Below the pieces are notes generated by a model. It did no database searches. It saw nothing but the letters and a program-made list of their open reading frames with translations, and was not told where the DNA came from. DNA of 64,000 nucleotides from positions 1,984,001-2,048,000 of the forward strand of contig JAWKNO010000002.1 of the NCBI GenBank assembly GCA_041391665.1. Direction: 5' to 3'. Shown here piece after piece: positions 27,832-36,928 of this stretch; positions within the stretch are counted from its first letter, which is position 1, and each line of letters begins with the position of its first letter. A program made the position numbers and the translations under genes. Source of the DNA: Bacteroidia bacterium. GTDB lineage: Bacteria > Bacteroidota > Bacteroidia > J057.

Positions 27832-28190
27832 CCTGGTGTGAACCCTACTGTTGGCGAAGAGTATTTCTCGCAAAGTCCGCCAAGGTCTCGCAAAGTCCGC
27901 AAAGTTGGACTCCCCTTGGCGTATTTTGCGGTTCTTGGCGATCTTTGCGTGAACCCTACTGTTGGCGAAAAGTATTTCTCGCAAAGTCCGCATAGGTCTC
28001 GCAAAGTTGGATTCCCCTTGGCGTATTTTGCGGTTCTTGGCGATCTTTGCGTGAACCCTACTGTTGGCGAAAAGTATTTCTCGCAAAGTCCGCATAGGTC
28101 TCGCAAAGGGCGCAAAGTTGGACTCCCCTTAGCGTATTTTGCGGTTCTTGGCGATCTTTGCGTGAACCCTACTGTTGGCGAAAAGTATTT
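27832..28190. repeat. Tandem array of a 102-111 bp repeat between convergent genes
   Basis: Four starts of GTGAACCCTACTGTTGG at 27838, 27949, 28051 and 28162; the last unit is cut off at the ABC permease stop codon. Each unit continues CGAAAAGTATTTCTCGC, AAAGTCCGC, GGTCTCGCAAAG and GCGGTTCTTGGCG. There is no gene in the array; ORFs across it differ between frames only by repeat phase. It separates two convergent genes. Confidence 0.93.
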
Positions 28191-28196
28191 TTACCA

Positions 28197-29015
28197 TCAC
28201 AAATCCCGCTTTTTGAGGATCAGATACGCAACGCCCCAAAACACCACAATCCAAACAAAAGACACCAGCATTTCCCAGCCGGGCATCGCCTGATCAGGGA
28301 TAAAAGGCAGCGATTGCCCGCCCGTCGCTTCCGTAGGCGGAATCATCTGCTCCGGAATAGGAAACGGAATCAGGTTGCTCAGACTTTTCACCGGAAAAAA
28401 CCGATCAATCATATCCGGAGAAAACGCCCATACAATCCTTTCAATCAGCAGATTGTAAGCGATAAACAAAACAATGGAAAGCCCCGCGTTTCGGAAAATC
28501 AGTGCAATCAGACCCGCCAGACTCAGATAACCCAAAATCTGCAACCCGACGATACCGATCCAGCCTACCGATTGAAATACCGAAGATTCGCCCGCATCGG
28601 TATTGAGATACCCAAAGAGCAGACTCGTAGCAAACACCCAAACTGTAGCTACGCCGGTGAGTATCAGCACCAGCAAAAGTTTGGAAATCAGAAATTCTCC
28701 CCGGCCCAGACCATCGATGATATGTTGCCTCAGCGTGCGGAAGTTATATTCGTTGGTAATATTGATGATGACCAGAATAGCCAGAAAAAGCCCCATATAT
28801 CCGGCGAGATAACCGACTGTATGCCAGACCATGGGGAAGGAGTAAAACCCAAATTCGATGTCTTCCGTACTTTGCCCGTTGATCTCCGTAGGTTTGATAC
28901 TCTGAAAAGCCATCACTGCGAGCAGGAGGAAAACACAAAAAAGCCCTACCAAAATCCAGAAAGTGCGGGATTTCAGGCTTTTGCGAAATTCGATTTGCAA
29001 TAAACGGCTGTTCAT
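28197..29015 (-). CDS. ABC transporter permease (ABC-2 type)
   Basis: 272 aa, six hydrophobic helices with a large extracytoplasmic loop after helix 1 and one before helix 6. The N-terminal LLQIEFRKSLKSRTFWIL and the TNEYNFRTLRQHIIDGLGR block are typical of ABC-2 permeases next to a CcmA-type ATPase. Its ATG overlaps the ATPase stop by 4 bp, so the two subunits are made together. Substrate unknown (drug, lipid or peptide export). Confidence 0.85.
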   Translation of the reverse strand: MNSRLLQIEFRKSLKSRTFWILVGLFCVFLLLAVMAFQSIKPTEINGQSTEDIEFGFYSFPMVWHTVGYLAGYMGLFLAILVIINITNEYNFRTLRQHIIDGLGRGEFLISKLLLVLILTGVATVWVFATSLLFGYLNTDAGESSVFQSVGWIGIVGLQILGYLSLAGLIALIFRNAGLSIVLFIAYNLLIERIVWAFSPDMIDRFFPVKSLSNLIPFPIPEQMIPPTEATGGQSLPFIPDQAMPGWEMLVSFVWIVVFWGVAYLILKKRDL

Positions 29016-29920
29016 GGGTTTTCTTTATTTTTGATCAGGTCGAGGAACTGGCTTTCGAGGCTGCGTTTTTTCAGGGCAAGGTGGGTGATGACCACCCCTT
29101 CGCCGATGAGGAACTGGTTGAGCGATTTTACATCGGGTTTACCTTCAAAAAACACGGCCATTTTCCCATCAATTTTTTTGATTTCCTTCACACCCGGGTA
29201 AGTTTGTATGACCGCAAAAAGCTGTTTCATATCCTCAGCCAGCAACTCCAGATATTCAGAAGCGCCCTGATTGAGCATTTGTTCGACCGGGCCGGAATAC
29301 AGCAGTTTGCCGTTTTTGAGGATACCGACGTGGGAACAGACTTTTTCCACCTCGTCGAGCAGGTGACTTGCCAGCAGGATGGTCGTACCGCTTTGCGCGA
29401 TGGAAGCAATCAACGCCCGTATATCGGCGATTCCCTGCGGGTCGAGGCCGTTGGTCGGCTCGTCGAGGACGAGCACTTCGGGCTGACTGATCATGGCAGC
29501 AGCAATGGCCAGCCGCTGTTTCATGCCGAGGGAATATTTGCCAAAAGCATCCACACCCCGGCCCGAAAGCCCGGTAAGTGCCAGCACTTCCTCCACCCTT
29601 GAATAAGGCACACCTTTAATGTCAGCGACCATTTTCAGGTTGTCGTTGCCCGAGAGGTAAGGGAAAAAATTGGGTTGCTCCAGCACGGCACCAATACGCC
29701 GCAATACCTGCGGAGAGGGTTTTTCATCAAACCAGGAATACGACCCGCTGTCGGCGCGGATGACACCCAGTACAATGCCTAAAGTTGTCGTTTTCCCGCT
29801 TCCATTAGGGCCCAGCAGGCCGTAAACAGAACCCTTTTCCACAGAAAAGGAAATCCCATCCACAGCGTGGATTTTTCCAAAGTGGCGGGTGAGATCTTTG
29901 ATATGAAGGACGGTTTCCAA
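29012..29920 (-). CDS. ABC transporter ATP-binding protein
   Basis: 302 aa. Walker A GPNGSGKTT (near residue 40), signature YSLGMKQRLAIA, Walker B VLVLDEPTNGLDP and the H-loop LLASHLLDEVEKVC are all intact. The C-terminal 80 residues form the extra domain usual in CcmA/NatA-type exporters. It energises the permease encoded downstream (4 bp overlap). Confidence 0.93.
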   Translation of the reverse strand: METVLHIKDLTRHFGKIHAVDGISFSVEKGSVYGLLGPNGSGKTTTLGIVLGVIRADSGSYSWFDEKPSPQVLRRIGAVLEQPNFFPYLSGNDNLKMVADIKGVPYSRVEEVLALTGLSGRGVDAFGKYSLGMKQRLAIAAAMISQPEVLVLDEPTNGLDPQGIADIRALIASIAQSGTTILLASHLLDEVEKVCSHVGILKNGKLLYSGPVEQMLNQGASEYLELLAEDMKQLFAVIQTYPGVKEIKKIDGKMAVFFEGKPDVKSLNQFLIGEGVVITHLALKKRSLESQFLDLIKNKENP

Positions 29921-29960
29921 GTGTTGGGTATTTAGGCGAATATAGGAAGAAAACTGGGTT

Positions 29961-30329
29961 TTATTCAGCCAGCGAATAATCTTGAATCAGAATTTCGGAA
30001 GGTAACTTTAGTATTTCGGTTAGTTTCCGTATCATTTCTACTGTTAACTTCTTTTTCCGGTTCAGAATCTCTGATACACGGCTTTTCCCGCCAATGATTC
30101 CGACGAGGTCTTTCTGCTTATAATTCAATTCCTCCATCCGGATTTTTATCGCCTCAATCGGATCGGGCGCTTCTATGGGATAAAATTTATCTTCAAAATC
30201 TTCTATGAGCAAAGACAGGATTTCTGCTTCGTCTCCTTCCGGGCTGTTTGCTGGCGCGTCAAAAATTTCTTCCATTCTGGCCAACGCCATGTAATAGTCC
30301 TTATCTGTTTTTATAGGTCGAATGTTCAT
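29961..30329 (-). CDS. HigA-type antitoxin/XRE transcriptional regulator without toxin partner
   Basis: 122 aa. The N-terminal half has the acidic segment seen in HigA-family antitoxins (MNIRPIKTDKDYYMAL, then LIEDFEDKFYPIE). The C-terminal half is a helix-turn-helix: MEELNYKQKDLVGIIGGKSRVSEILNRKK, given here in parts (recognition helix at KSRVSEILN). A HigB-like toxin gene would be expected just upstream on the minus strand, but that space holds a short non-coding stretch and a heptamer array. So this is an orphan, or the toxin was lost. It may instead regulate the hsd operon (inference). Confidence 0.8.
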   Translation of the reverse strand: MNIRPIKTDKDYYMALARMEEIFDAPANSPEGDEAEILSLLIEDFEDKFYPIEAPDPIEAIKIRMEELNYKQKDLVGIIGGKSRVSEILNRKKKLTVEMIRKLTEILKLPSEILIQDYSLAE

Positions 30330-30472
30330 TTGTTCTTTGTTTAAATAGTTGGTTTACCAGCTGATTTCATTGACCATTAATAATTAACCCTTAACAATTT
30401 TCTTAATGTCTTCCTCCAGTTCTGTCAGGTTTTGTGATAATTTCGCTGTTCATAGTTGTGAATGGTTACGGT

Positions 30473-30624
30473 GGCTGTTGGCTGTTGGCTTTTGGCTGTT
30501 GGCTGTTGGCTTTTGGCTGTTGGCTGTTGGCTGTTGGCTTTTGGCTGTTGGCTGTTGGCTGTTGGCTTTTGGCTGCTGGCTGTTGGCTGTTGGCTTTTGG
30601 CTTTTGGCTTTTGGCTGTTGGCTG
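30473..30624. repeat. 7-bp microsatellite (GGCTGTT/GGCTTTT)n behind hsdR
   Basis: About 22 tandem heptamers, GGCTGTT or GGCTTTT with two GGCTGCT, ending directly at the hsdR stop codon (30625-30627). The heptamers keep all frames open as Leu/Ala/Trp-rich nonsense ORFs. Copy number is likely variable between isolates. Between 30330 and 30472 I see only a 21-codon open stretch on the minus strand without a start. Confidence 0.95.
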
Positions 30625-33600
30625 CTAAGCTACTTCTGCAGTATGATTAATCTTGTGGATTAAGGATATGATTTTACTGGATGTCTCTTCATCAAAAACG
30701 CCCATAACACTACTTGTATTGATATCGGTAAAGGGCGGCTGGAAAAGCATGGCTGGTTCTATTACCCCTTTTACTGTGAAGAAATTAATGATGGTGTCCA
30801 TAAACCTGATTTGTTGCGAATTTAAGGTTTGACGGCTAAGAATTTCTCCAAAGGCAAGTTTGGCTGCATTGACTTCTAAGCCCACAATACTTCGGATAAA
30901 TTTGCCCAATGGTTGCTCGCCAAATGCTTTCACAAATTCATCTTTTGTGCCGATTTCGCCCTGTTCAAAAAGCATTCGCTCCAATTCGCCCAACTCAGCT
31001 TTCGTGATTTGGATATTGTTTCTGATTTTGTGAATCGTAAGGTGATTGTTTTGTTGTTTTAAATATTGCTCCACCTTGCGTTTATATGCCTCCAGGTTGT
31101 TGATGTTATACACCAGCTCATGTTCCATCCCCTGCCCCTGCATTTCGTCTTCAAACATGGTGTAATAAACAGGTGTTGACTCAACATCCAGAAACTTCAT
31201 CAGTTCTCTTAACTCCACACGCAATTTTTCAATCGCGGGGATGTCTCCTGCCTGCCAAAATGTTTTGTTTTGCGCATCCCTGATATAATCCATCTTTCTG
31301 GCAACAGATGGGATGCTCGCTTTCTTTGAAAGTTTACCCGCAGTGGCCACTACTTTCTGAATTAATCCCGCCTGCCTTTTTTCTCCATTCAAAATGGAAA
31401 GCTGTATATCCAACATCAACACATCAAAACGTTTTGCCATTTCGTCCTGATCGGTTTCCGTCATTAAAGGTGCGATGTGATCAAAAATCTCCTTTATGTC
31501 TAAATCTGTCAACGCATTCCAGGCATTGGGATCTTTGTATTTTTCCACTTCCCGCCAATGCTGGCGAACAATAAAACTATCTGTATTTAATGATTGTGTT
31601 TGTAAAATCAGCCCTTCTAATATCGAACTGCCATACGCTTTAAGTTCTTCCTCTTCCTGATTTTGCAATACAAACGATAATCGCAACCTTAACTCAAACA
31701 ATCGCTGGCTAATCGATTTTGTCGTGCTGCCTTCAATACCTTGGGGTTTGTTGTTGAAAAATTCAAAATTTTCGCAAAAATCAAAAATCACAAATTCTCT
31801 TTTGTCAATTCCATACCCAAATAAATCCTTACACAGGCGCGTTCCCCGACCGATCATCTGCCAAAACTTCGCACTGCTTCTCACCGGTTTAAAAAATACC
31901 AGATTGGCTACCTCCGGTACATCTATCCCGGTATCCAACATGTCCACAGAAACGGCAATCTGCGGCATATTTTGCTTCACCTTAAATTTGTTAAGCAAAT
32001 CGTATTTATACTCTTCCTGGTAGTCGATTACTTTTAAAAATTCGCCTTTGTATTCGGGATATTGATGATTAAAACGTTCTTCAATAAACTTGGCGTGTTT
32101 GTGAGAACGGGCAAAAATCATGGTCTTGGCCAGCTTGTCGCCGCCTTCCACTTTAATTCCATTTTGCATCAGATACCCGAGCACTTTATCTACCGTGTCG
32201 GTGTTAAACAACCAGCTATTTAATGCGCCGGAGTCAATTTCATCGGGAAACGCTCCGGTAACCGGGTCGGCAAACTGCTCCTCATATTGCAGCTTTTCTG
32301 CTTCGCTTAACTCTGCGTATTTTATGCCCTTGCGCTGAAACTTAACAGGGACAGAAATTGCCTTCGGCGGAACCAGAAAACCATCACTCACCGCCTGATC
32401 CAACTCATAGGCATACGTCGGGTTGTTGGACTCCATGTGAAATAATGCATAGGTGTCTCTGTCTGTTTCTGATTTTGGCGTGGCTGTTAAGCCAATTTTT
32501 ATTCCGTCGAAGTATTTAAAAATTGCTTTGTAGCGCTTATACACAGAGCGGTGAATTTCATCATACACAATCACATCGAAGTGCCCCACGCCGTAGTAAC
32601 GGTTGTCGCCATCGGTTTCGCCATCGATCATATTGATCATGGTCTGATAAGTAGAGAAAACAATCCGGCTGCTTTCGTCTTCTTTTTCACGGGTCAGATC
32701 AATAGCAGGTAAGTGGGGTAAATAATTGTTTAAATTGGTTTTTGCCTGATAAATCAGGGCGTTTCTGTCTGCTAAAAACAATATGCGTTTTGCCCAGTTG
32801 GCTTTGCTCAGAAAATCAATCAATGACGCGGATACTCTTGTTTTTCCAGTACCCGTAGCCATTACCAATAACGCCTCGCGATGGCTTTTCTCCAAAGCTT
32901 CAGCGATTTTCCGAATGGCTTCATGCTGGTAATACCTGTCTGTAATCGCATCATTAATCGTCTGGCTGGCCAATGGTTTTTTAAATATTCTTCGCTGAAT
33001 GAGTGTCTGTAACTCATCTTTAGAATAAAAACCAAATACCTCCCGTGGGGCATAGTTCATATCGTCCCACATCCACGTCTGGAAGCCATTGCTGTAAAAA
33101 ATCACGGGGCGCTGACCAAATGCCTTTTCCAAACAATCTGCATAACATTTGGCCTGATGCTGCCCCACGCGGGGATCACGGCTGGTGCGTTTGGCTTCTA
33201 CCAGCGCAACCGGTTTGCCGTCGTCGCCCCACAGCACATAATCGACTTTGCCATCGCCATGGGTCCCGTTGGCCTGGGGCATACAATCTTTGACCGGATA
33301 CTCGGGCACATTGGCACCATAAGGGTCCCAGCCTGCTTCACGCAATAAGGTATCGATATAAATCTTGCGGGTGAGGTCTTCGTTGGGGTCGATGGGGGGC
33401 GGAACAAAAGCAATATTCTGTTCTTTGATGGCTTTTATTTCTGCCAGCTCTTCCTGTAGTTTCTGCAACTCGTTTTGCTGCGCATGATACGCAGCTTCCA
33501 GACGCTGCAATTCTTCTTTGCTTTTATCTTTCCCTGATTCTCTGGGGACAATCGTTTCATCAAACCGCCGGATATGAGGTTTTTCTTCGCCGTAAACCAT

Positions 33601-33960
33601 CGTTACCCACCCGATAAACCCGTGCAGCAACTGAAGGGCGTACAGGGCTTCCTGCGGCTTTATTTTGGCATTGGTATGTACAGCAGTATTGCCCAGCTTG
33701 CGAATGAGGTTGATCTGGTTAAACTGCATGGGCGCCACCACATTCTTAAAACCCTGCTCGTGGATGAGCGAACTTAGCGAGTCGTTGTAGGGCAGGGATA
33801 AGTCCGTGTCGTGTTCATACATCCAGCGCACCCATTCTTCGAGGCTTTTGCGGCACAGCATGGCAGCATACAAGGGCGCGCCATATACATGCTGTTCTGC
33901 CTCTTTTGGCGTTTTGGCTATAGCTGCCCACTGACCCGGTATGAATGAAAAATTACTCAT
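30625..33960 (-). CDS. hsdR: Type I restriction enzyme, R subunit (nuclease/translocase)
   Basis: 1111 aa. N-terminal DUF4145-like helical region (1-120) and a coiled coil about 150-190. The PD-(D/E)XK nuclease has VDYVLW and ALVEAKRTS (Lys near residue 254). Then follow the SF2 translocase with ATGTGKTR (near 366), VIVYDEIH (near 465) and helicase motif SVDMLDTGIDVPEV, and a C-terminal helical domain. Together with HsdM and HsdS it cuts DNA far from unmodified sites after translocation. The ATG overlaps the hsdS stop by 4 bp. Intact. Confidence 0.95.
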   Translation of the reverse strand: MSNFSFIPGQWAAIAKTPKEAEQHVYGAPLYAAMLCRKSLEEWVRWMYEHDTDLSLPYNDSLSSLIHEQGFKNVVAPMQFNQINLIRKLGNTAVHTNAKIKPQEALYALQLLHGFIGWVTMVYGEEKPHIRRFDETIVPRESGKDKSKEELQRLEAAYHAQQNELQKLQEELAEIKAIKEQNIAFVPPPIDPNEDLTRKIYIDTLLREAGWDPYGANVPEYPVKDCMPQANGTHGDGKVDYVLWGDDGKPVALVEAKRTSRDPRVGQHQAKCYADCLEKAFGQRPVIFYSNGFQTWMWDDMNYAPREVFGFYSKDELQTLIQRRIFKKPLASQTINDAITDRYYQHEAIRKIAEALEKSHREALLVMATGTGKTRVSASLIDFLSKANWAKRILFLADRNALIYQAKTNLNNYLPHLPAIDLTREKEDESSRIVFSTYQTMINMIDGETDGDNRYYGVGHFDVIVYDEIHRSVYKRYKAIFKYFDGIKIGLTATPKSETDRDTYALFHMESNNPTYAYELDQAVSDGFLVPPKAISVPVKFQRKGIKYAELSEAEKLQYEEQFADPVTGAFPDEIDSGALNSWLFNTDTVDKVLGYLMQNGIKVEGGDKLAKTMIFARSHKHAKFIEERFNHQYPEYKGEFLKVIDYQEEYKYDLLNKFKVKQNMPQIAVSVDMLDTGIDVPEVANLVFFKPVRSSAKFWQMIGRGTRLCKDLFGYGIDKREFVIFDFCENFEFFNNKPQGIEGSTTKSISQRLFELRLRLSFVLQNQEEEELKAYGSSILEGLILQTQSLNTDSFIVRQHWREVEKYKDPNAWNALTDLDIKEIFDHIAPLMTETDQDEMAKRFDVLMLDIQLSILNGEKRQAGLIQKVVATAGKLSKKASIPSVARKMDYIRDAQNKTFWQAGDIPAIEKLRVELRELMKFLDVESTPVYYTMFEDEMQGQGMEHELVYNINNLEAYKRKVEQYLKQQNNHLTIHKIRNNIQITKAELGELERMLFEQGEIGTKDEFVKAFGEQPLGKFIRSIVGLEVNAAKLAFGEILSRQTLNSQQIRFMDTIINFFTVKGVIEPAMLFQPPFTDINTSSVMGVFDEETSSKIISLIHKINHTAEVA

Positions 33961-35165
33961 GTTACGAGTTCGCCTTTAAATGCTTTTTGGAGGAGGGAGT
34001 TGAAGAGGGAATCGGAGTAAAAAAGATTTGAAACTGCATTCTTTTTAATTATTTCCAATCGCAAACTAATTTTTTCGTATTCTAATTGTTTTTCTATTGG
34101 AGGAACAATAGCGGGAAAAGATTTTAGCTGGCTTGAATTAATAGTTGCTATACCAGTTGTTTGCTTTGCAGCTTTTAAGAAATACTTTTTCCCATATTTA
34201 CTCCCGATAAGTTTTGCCAAATAAAATGGCCTTATTGCTTCACTCGTCACACGTATTCTAAAAAGATGATTTTGAAAAATACAGTTTGGAATTTCTTCCT
34301 GCCAGGTAGTTCCTCTACCTAATTTATCTGGATCTCCACCCTCTGTAATTAAAATGTCAGATCTTTTTAATTGATATTTTTTAAAATCCGAAAGCTTTAC
34401 TTTTATATTTTTAATTTCAGACAAATCTAAGTATCCATCCTGAACATTTGCTACTCTTAAATATGGAGTCTCAATCATTTCGGAATACTGTAATTTTTCA
34501 TTTTTTGTTACCCCATTTGTGATTTCTGATAATTCATTTAAAGATTTTGTCTGTTCTTTATTTGAAAAATCCCCAAACATATCAATAAAAATAGCCTGCG
34601 CCAGTTCGTCGTATTTTTTGAGGAGTTCCTGGTCTTTGCGCCTCAGGGCATCGGCAGCATCGAGAATCTCCGCGATGCGCTTTTGGGTAGATAGTGGGGG
34701 GAGGGGGATTTGGAGGTCTTTAATAACAGACGTTGTTATTGCTGAAAAAGTTGATCCATTTCCTTGTGAAGCCAGTTTGTTTTCAATTGTTTTAAAATAA
34801 AAATACAGATACTTATAGTCCAATTCTTCACCTGTTCTAATTGCTGCTAAACCTCTACCAATACAAGCTTCAATATCGCATATATTTGTAGGTCCAACAG
34901 GAGCTCGAACAGAAATTAAAATATCCTTAGGTTTAGCAATTTTAGTTGGCTGAGTGCACCAATATCTAACTACGGGATAATCTAACCTAAAATCAGCTTT
35001 TCCTTGAAAGAAAGGAATACCTTCGCCCTTATCATTGTAAAATTTTGATTCAGGTGATTGTCCTGCAATTACATCAGCCACATCTGAAAGCTTCACCATT
35101 TCCCAACCCATACCAGCATCGCTTTTAGTTATTTCTCCCATATACTTTTCGTTTTTCACTTCCAT
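33957..35165 (-). CDS. hsdS: Type I restriction-modification specificity subunit
   Basis: 402 aa from the ATG at 35165. The longer reading to 35240 adds 25 residues that overlap a coupled small ORF and lacks family features. Two target-recognition halves are visible: TRD1 begins WEMVKLSDVADVIAGQS, TRD2 begins LNELSEITNGVT. Each is followed by a conserved helix region (PPLSTQKRIAEILDAADALRRK and PPIEKQLEYEKISLRLEI). So the enzyme reads a bipartite DNA site. 4-bp overlap with hsdR. Confidence 0.9.
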   Translation of the reverse strand: MEVKNEKYMGEITKSDAGMGWEMVKLSDVADVIAGQSPESKFYNDKGEGIPFFQGKADFRLDYPVVRYWCTQPTKIAKPKDILISVRAPVGPTNICDIEACIGRGLAAIRTGEELDYKYLYFYFKTIENKLASQGNGSTFSAITTSVIKDLQIPLPPLSTQKRIAEILDAADALRRKDQELLKKYDELAQAIFIDMFGDFSNKEQTKSLNELSEITNGVTKNEKLQYSEMIETPYLRVANVQDGYLDLSEIKNIKVKLSDFKKYQLKRSDILITEGGDPDKLGRGTTWQEEIPNCIFQNHLFRIRVTSEAIRPFYLAKLIGSKYGKKYFLKAAKQTTGIATINSSQLKSFPAIVPPIEKQLEYEKISLRLEIIKKNAVSNLFYSDSLFNSLLQKAFKGELVT

Positions 35166-35295
35166 GTTTCCATTTCTTTTTGAATGAAGGCTTCTAACAG
35201 TTCTTTTGGGGGCAACGCCAAAATGGGCGAAAACCATCATGCCGCACTTCGGTCGGTTTGCGCTCTATGGCATGAACTAAACTATCGGAATTCAT
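35156..35295 (-). pseudogene. Small ORF between hsdM and hsdS, apparently frameshifted
   Basis: The hsdM stop TGA (35292-35294) overlaps an ATG (35293-35295) that opens a 33-codon ORF (MNSDSLVHAIERKPTEVRHDG ..., stop at 35194-35196). One base-shift later, the same region reads on in another frame as PPKELLEAFIQKEMETWK, with its stop (35156-35158) overlapping the hsdS start. A single -1 shift, near the CCCCCAAAA run around 35205-35215 or the TTTT runs nearby, would join both into one protein of about 46 residues coupled at both ends. Family not recognised. It could be a true pseudogene, a sequencing slip, or recoding. Confidence 0.5.
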
Positions 35296-36755
35296 AACAA
35301 CATCGCTTTTAACTGTTTCAACAATTCCGCCCGCTCTTTGTCGAGGGCTTCAATTTGTCCGATTATCACTTCGGGTTTTTCGTACGTTTTTTCTTCGTAC
35401 ACGACTTCTTTGTAGCGGTTGATGCTGAGGTCGTATTTGTTGTCCTGTATTTCTTTTACAGGAACCATAAAACTTTTGTCTGTTCTGGCTCTGTTTGTTT
35501 CAGCTTTCAGGTTTAAAAAACGCGATACGATGTCGGGGATATCATTGGCCTCGATGGGGTTGCGTTTGTCATCCAGACTATACCCATCGGCCTGCATGTC
35601 ATAAAACCAGACAGTATCCGTTCCGCCGCTGTTGGTTTTGGTAAATAATAAAACCGCCGTACTCACCCCGGCATAGGGCTTAAACACCCCGCTGGGCATG
35701 CTGATCACGGCCTGAAGTTTTTGGTTGTCGATCAGCTCTCTGCGTATTTGCTGGTGCGCTTTGCTGCTGCCAAACAACACCCCGTCGGGAATAATCACCG
35801 CTGCACGTCCGCCCAGTTTCAGGCCTTTTAAAATCAATGCCAGAAACAGAAGTTCTGTCTTTTTGCTGTCAACCACGCTGAGGATTTTTCCATCCACCGC
35901 TTCACGGTCGAGGCTGCCTTTGAAAGGCGGGTTTGCCAGCACCAATGTCGCTTTTTCGGTAAAACCCGTGTTGGCTTCGCTCAATGCATCGACATCAGAA
36001 AGCTGCGGGTTTTCAATACCGTGAAGGATCAGGTTCATGGCACCAATGCGAATCATGGTAGGGTCAAACTCCATGCCCATAAACATCCTGTTTTGGAAAT
36101 GTTCCTGCGCTTTTTCATCGTAAAGTTCTTTTTCAAAATGCTCGCGGATATATTCGCTGGAACCCACCAAAAACCCGGAACTACCCGCCGCAGGATCACA
36201 GATCACATCTTCGATCGTAGGTTGTACCATATCGATCATCATCCGGATGATATGGCGCGGCGTGCGGAATTGTCCGTTTTGCCCGGCGGAAGCAATTTTG
36301 CCCAGGAGATACTCATACACATCGCCTTTGGTGTCCCTGTCCTGCATCGGGATGTGAGAAATCATTTCCACAACCTGAGCCAGCAATCGGGGCGTGGGGA
36401 TCATAAAAGTTGCTCCCTTCATAAATTTGGAGAAAGAAGCACTTTTGCTGCCCACATTTTTGAGGAAGTCAAACACGCCGTCCTGTTGGGTAAAAAGTTT
36501 GTGCATGACTTCCGGGTCCATGTTTTTAAAGCGGCTCCATCGAAGTTGCTGGTTTGACTCATCGTAGATCGGTTCTTCGATGGGTTTTTGTAACAGGTTG
36601 GCCTTTTGTTCTTTGGCGGTATGGAGTTCATCCAGCCTGCGAATAAAAAGCAGGTAGGTCATTTGCTCAATTACCGTCAACGGATTAGAAAGTCCGCCCG
36701 TCCAGAAGGCTTCCCACACTCTGTCTATCTGTGATTTTAACTCTCCGGTGATCAT
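35292..36755 (-). CDS. hsdM: Type I restriction-modification DNA N6-adenine methyltransferase
   Basis: 487 aa. HsdM N-terminal helical domain (about 1-130), then the methyltransferase: NGQFRTPRHIIRMMIDMVQP, motif I DPAAGSSGFLVG (near residue 187), GMEFDPTMIRIGAMNL and the catalytic LVLANPPF (near 273). It modifies the adenine in the HsdS-defined site. First gene of the operon; starts at 36755, divergent from the secreted protein at 36929. Confidence 0.95.
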   Translation of the reverse strand: MITGELKSQIDRVWEAFWTGGLSNPLTVIEQMTYLLFIRRLDELHTAKEQKANLLQKPIEEPIYDESNQQLRWSRFKNMDPEVMHKLFTQQDGVFDFLKNVGSKSASFSKFMKGATFMIPTPRLLAQVVEMISHIPMQDRDTKGDVYEYLLGKIASAGQNGQFRTPRHIIRMMIDMVQPTIEDVICDPAAGSSGFLVGSSEYIREHFEKELYDEKAQEHFQNRMFMGMEFDPTMIRIGAMNLILHGIENPQLSDVDALSEANTGFTEKATLVLANPPFKGSLDREAVDGKILSVVDSKKTELLFLALILKGLKLGGRAAVIIPDGVLFGSSKAHQQIRRELIDNQKLQAVISMPSGVFKPYAGVSTAVLLFTKTNSGGTDTVWFYDMQADGYSLDDKRNPIEANDIPDIVSRFLNLKAETNRARTDKSFMVPVKEIQDNKYDLSINRYKEVVYEEKTYEKPEVIIGQIEALDKERAELLKQLKAMLL

Positions 36756-36928
36756 TGTGTCAATTTAGTTGTTCGTTTTATTGGTTTAGGCCCAAAATTT
36801 TTCCCTCCCCACCCCATCTGCTTCAAAAAATAAATCTGCTCATACTTTTCCAGCCCACCAAATATTTTGGCAGAAAACAGAACAATTGGGGAGTTACGTT
36901 TTGCGGGGGTTGGGGAACGAACCTTTGA

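Noticed and set aside
27684..28293. ORFs with VNPTVGEKYFSQS repeats
   Set aside because: Product of the 102-111 bp repeat array.
28158..29003. 281-aa plus-strand ORF opposite the ABC permease
   Set aside because: The minus strand has a clear permease coupled to its ATPase; this is antisense shadow.
30358..30470. 21-codon open stretch (LTELEEDIKKIVKG at its end) on the minus strand between the antitoxin-like gene and hsdR
   Set aside because: No start codon, cut by a stop upstream; too short to call as a relic with confidence.
30406..30663. Trp/Leu/Ala-rich ORFs
   Set aside because: Translation of the heptamer microsatellite.
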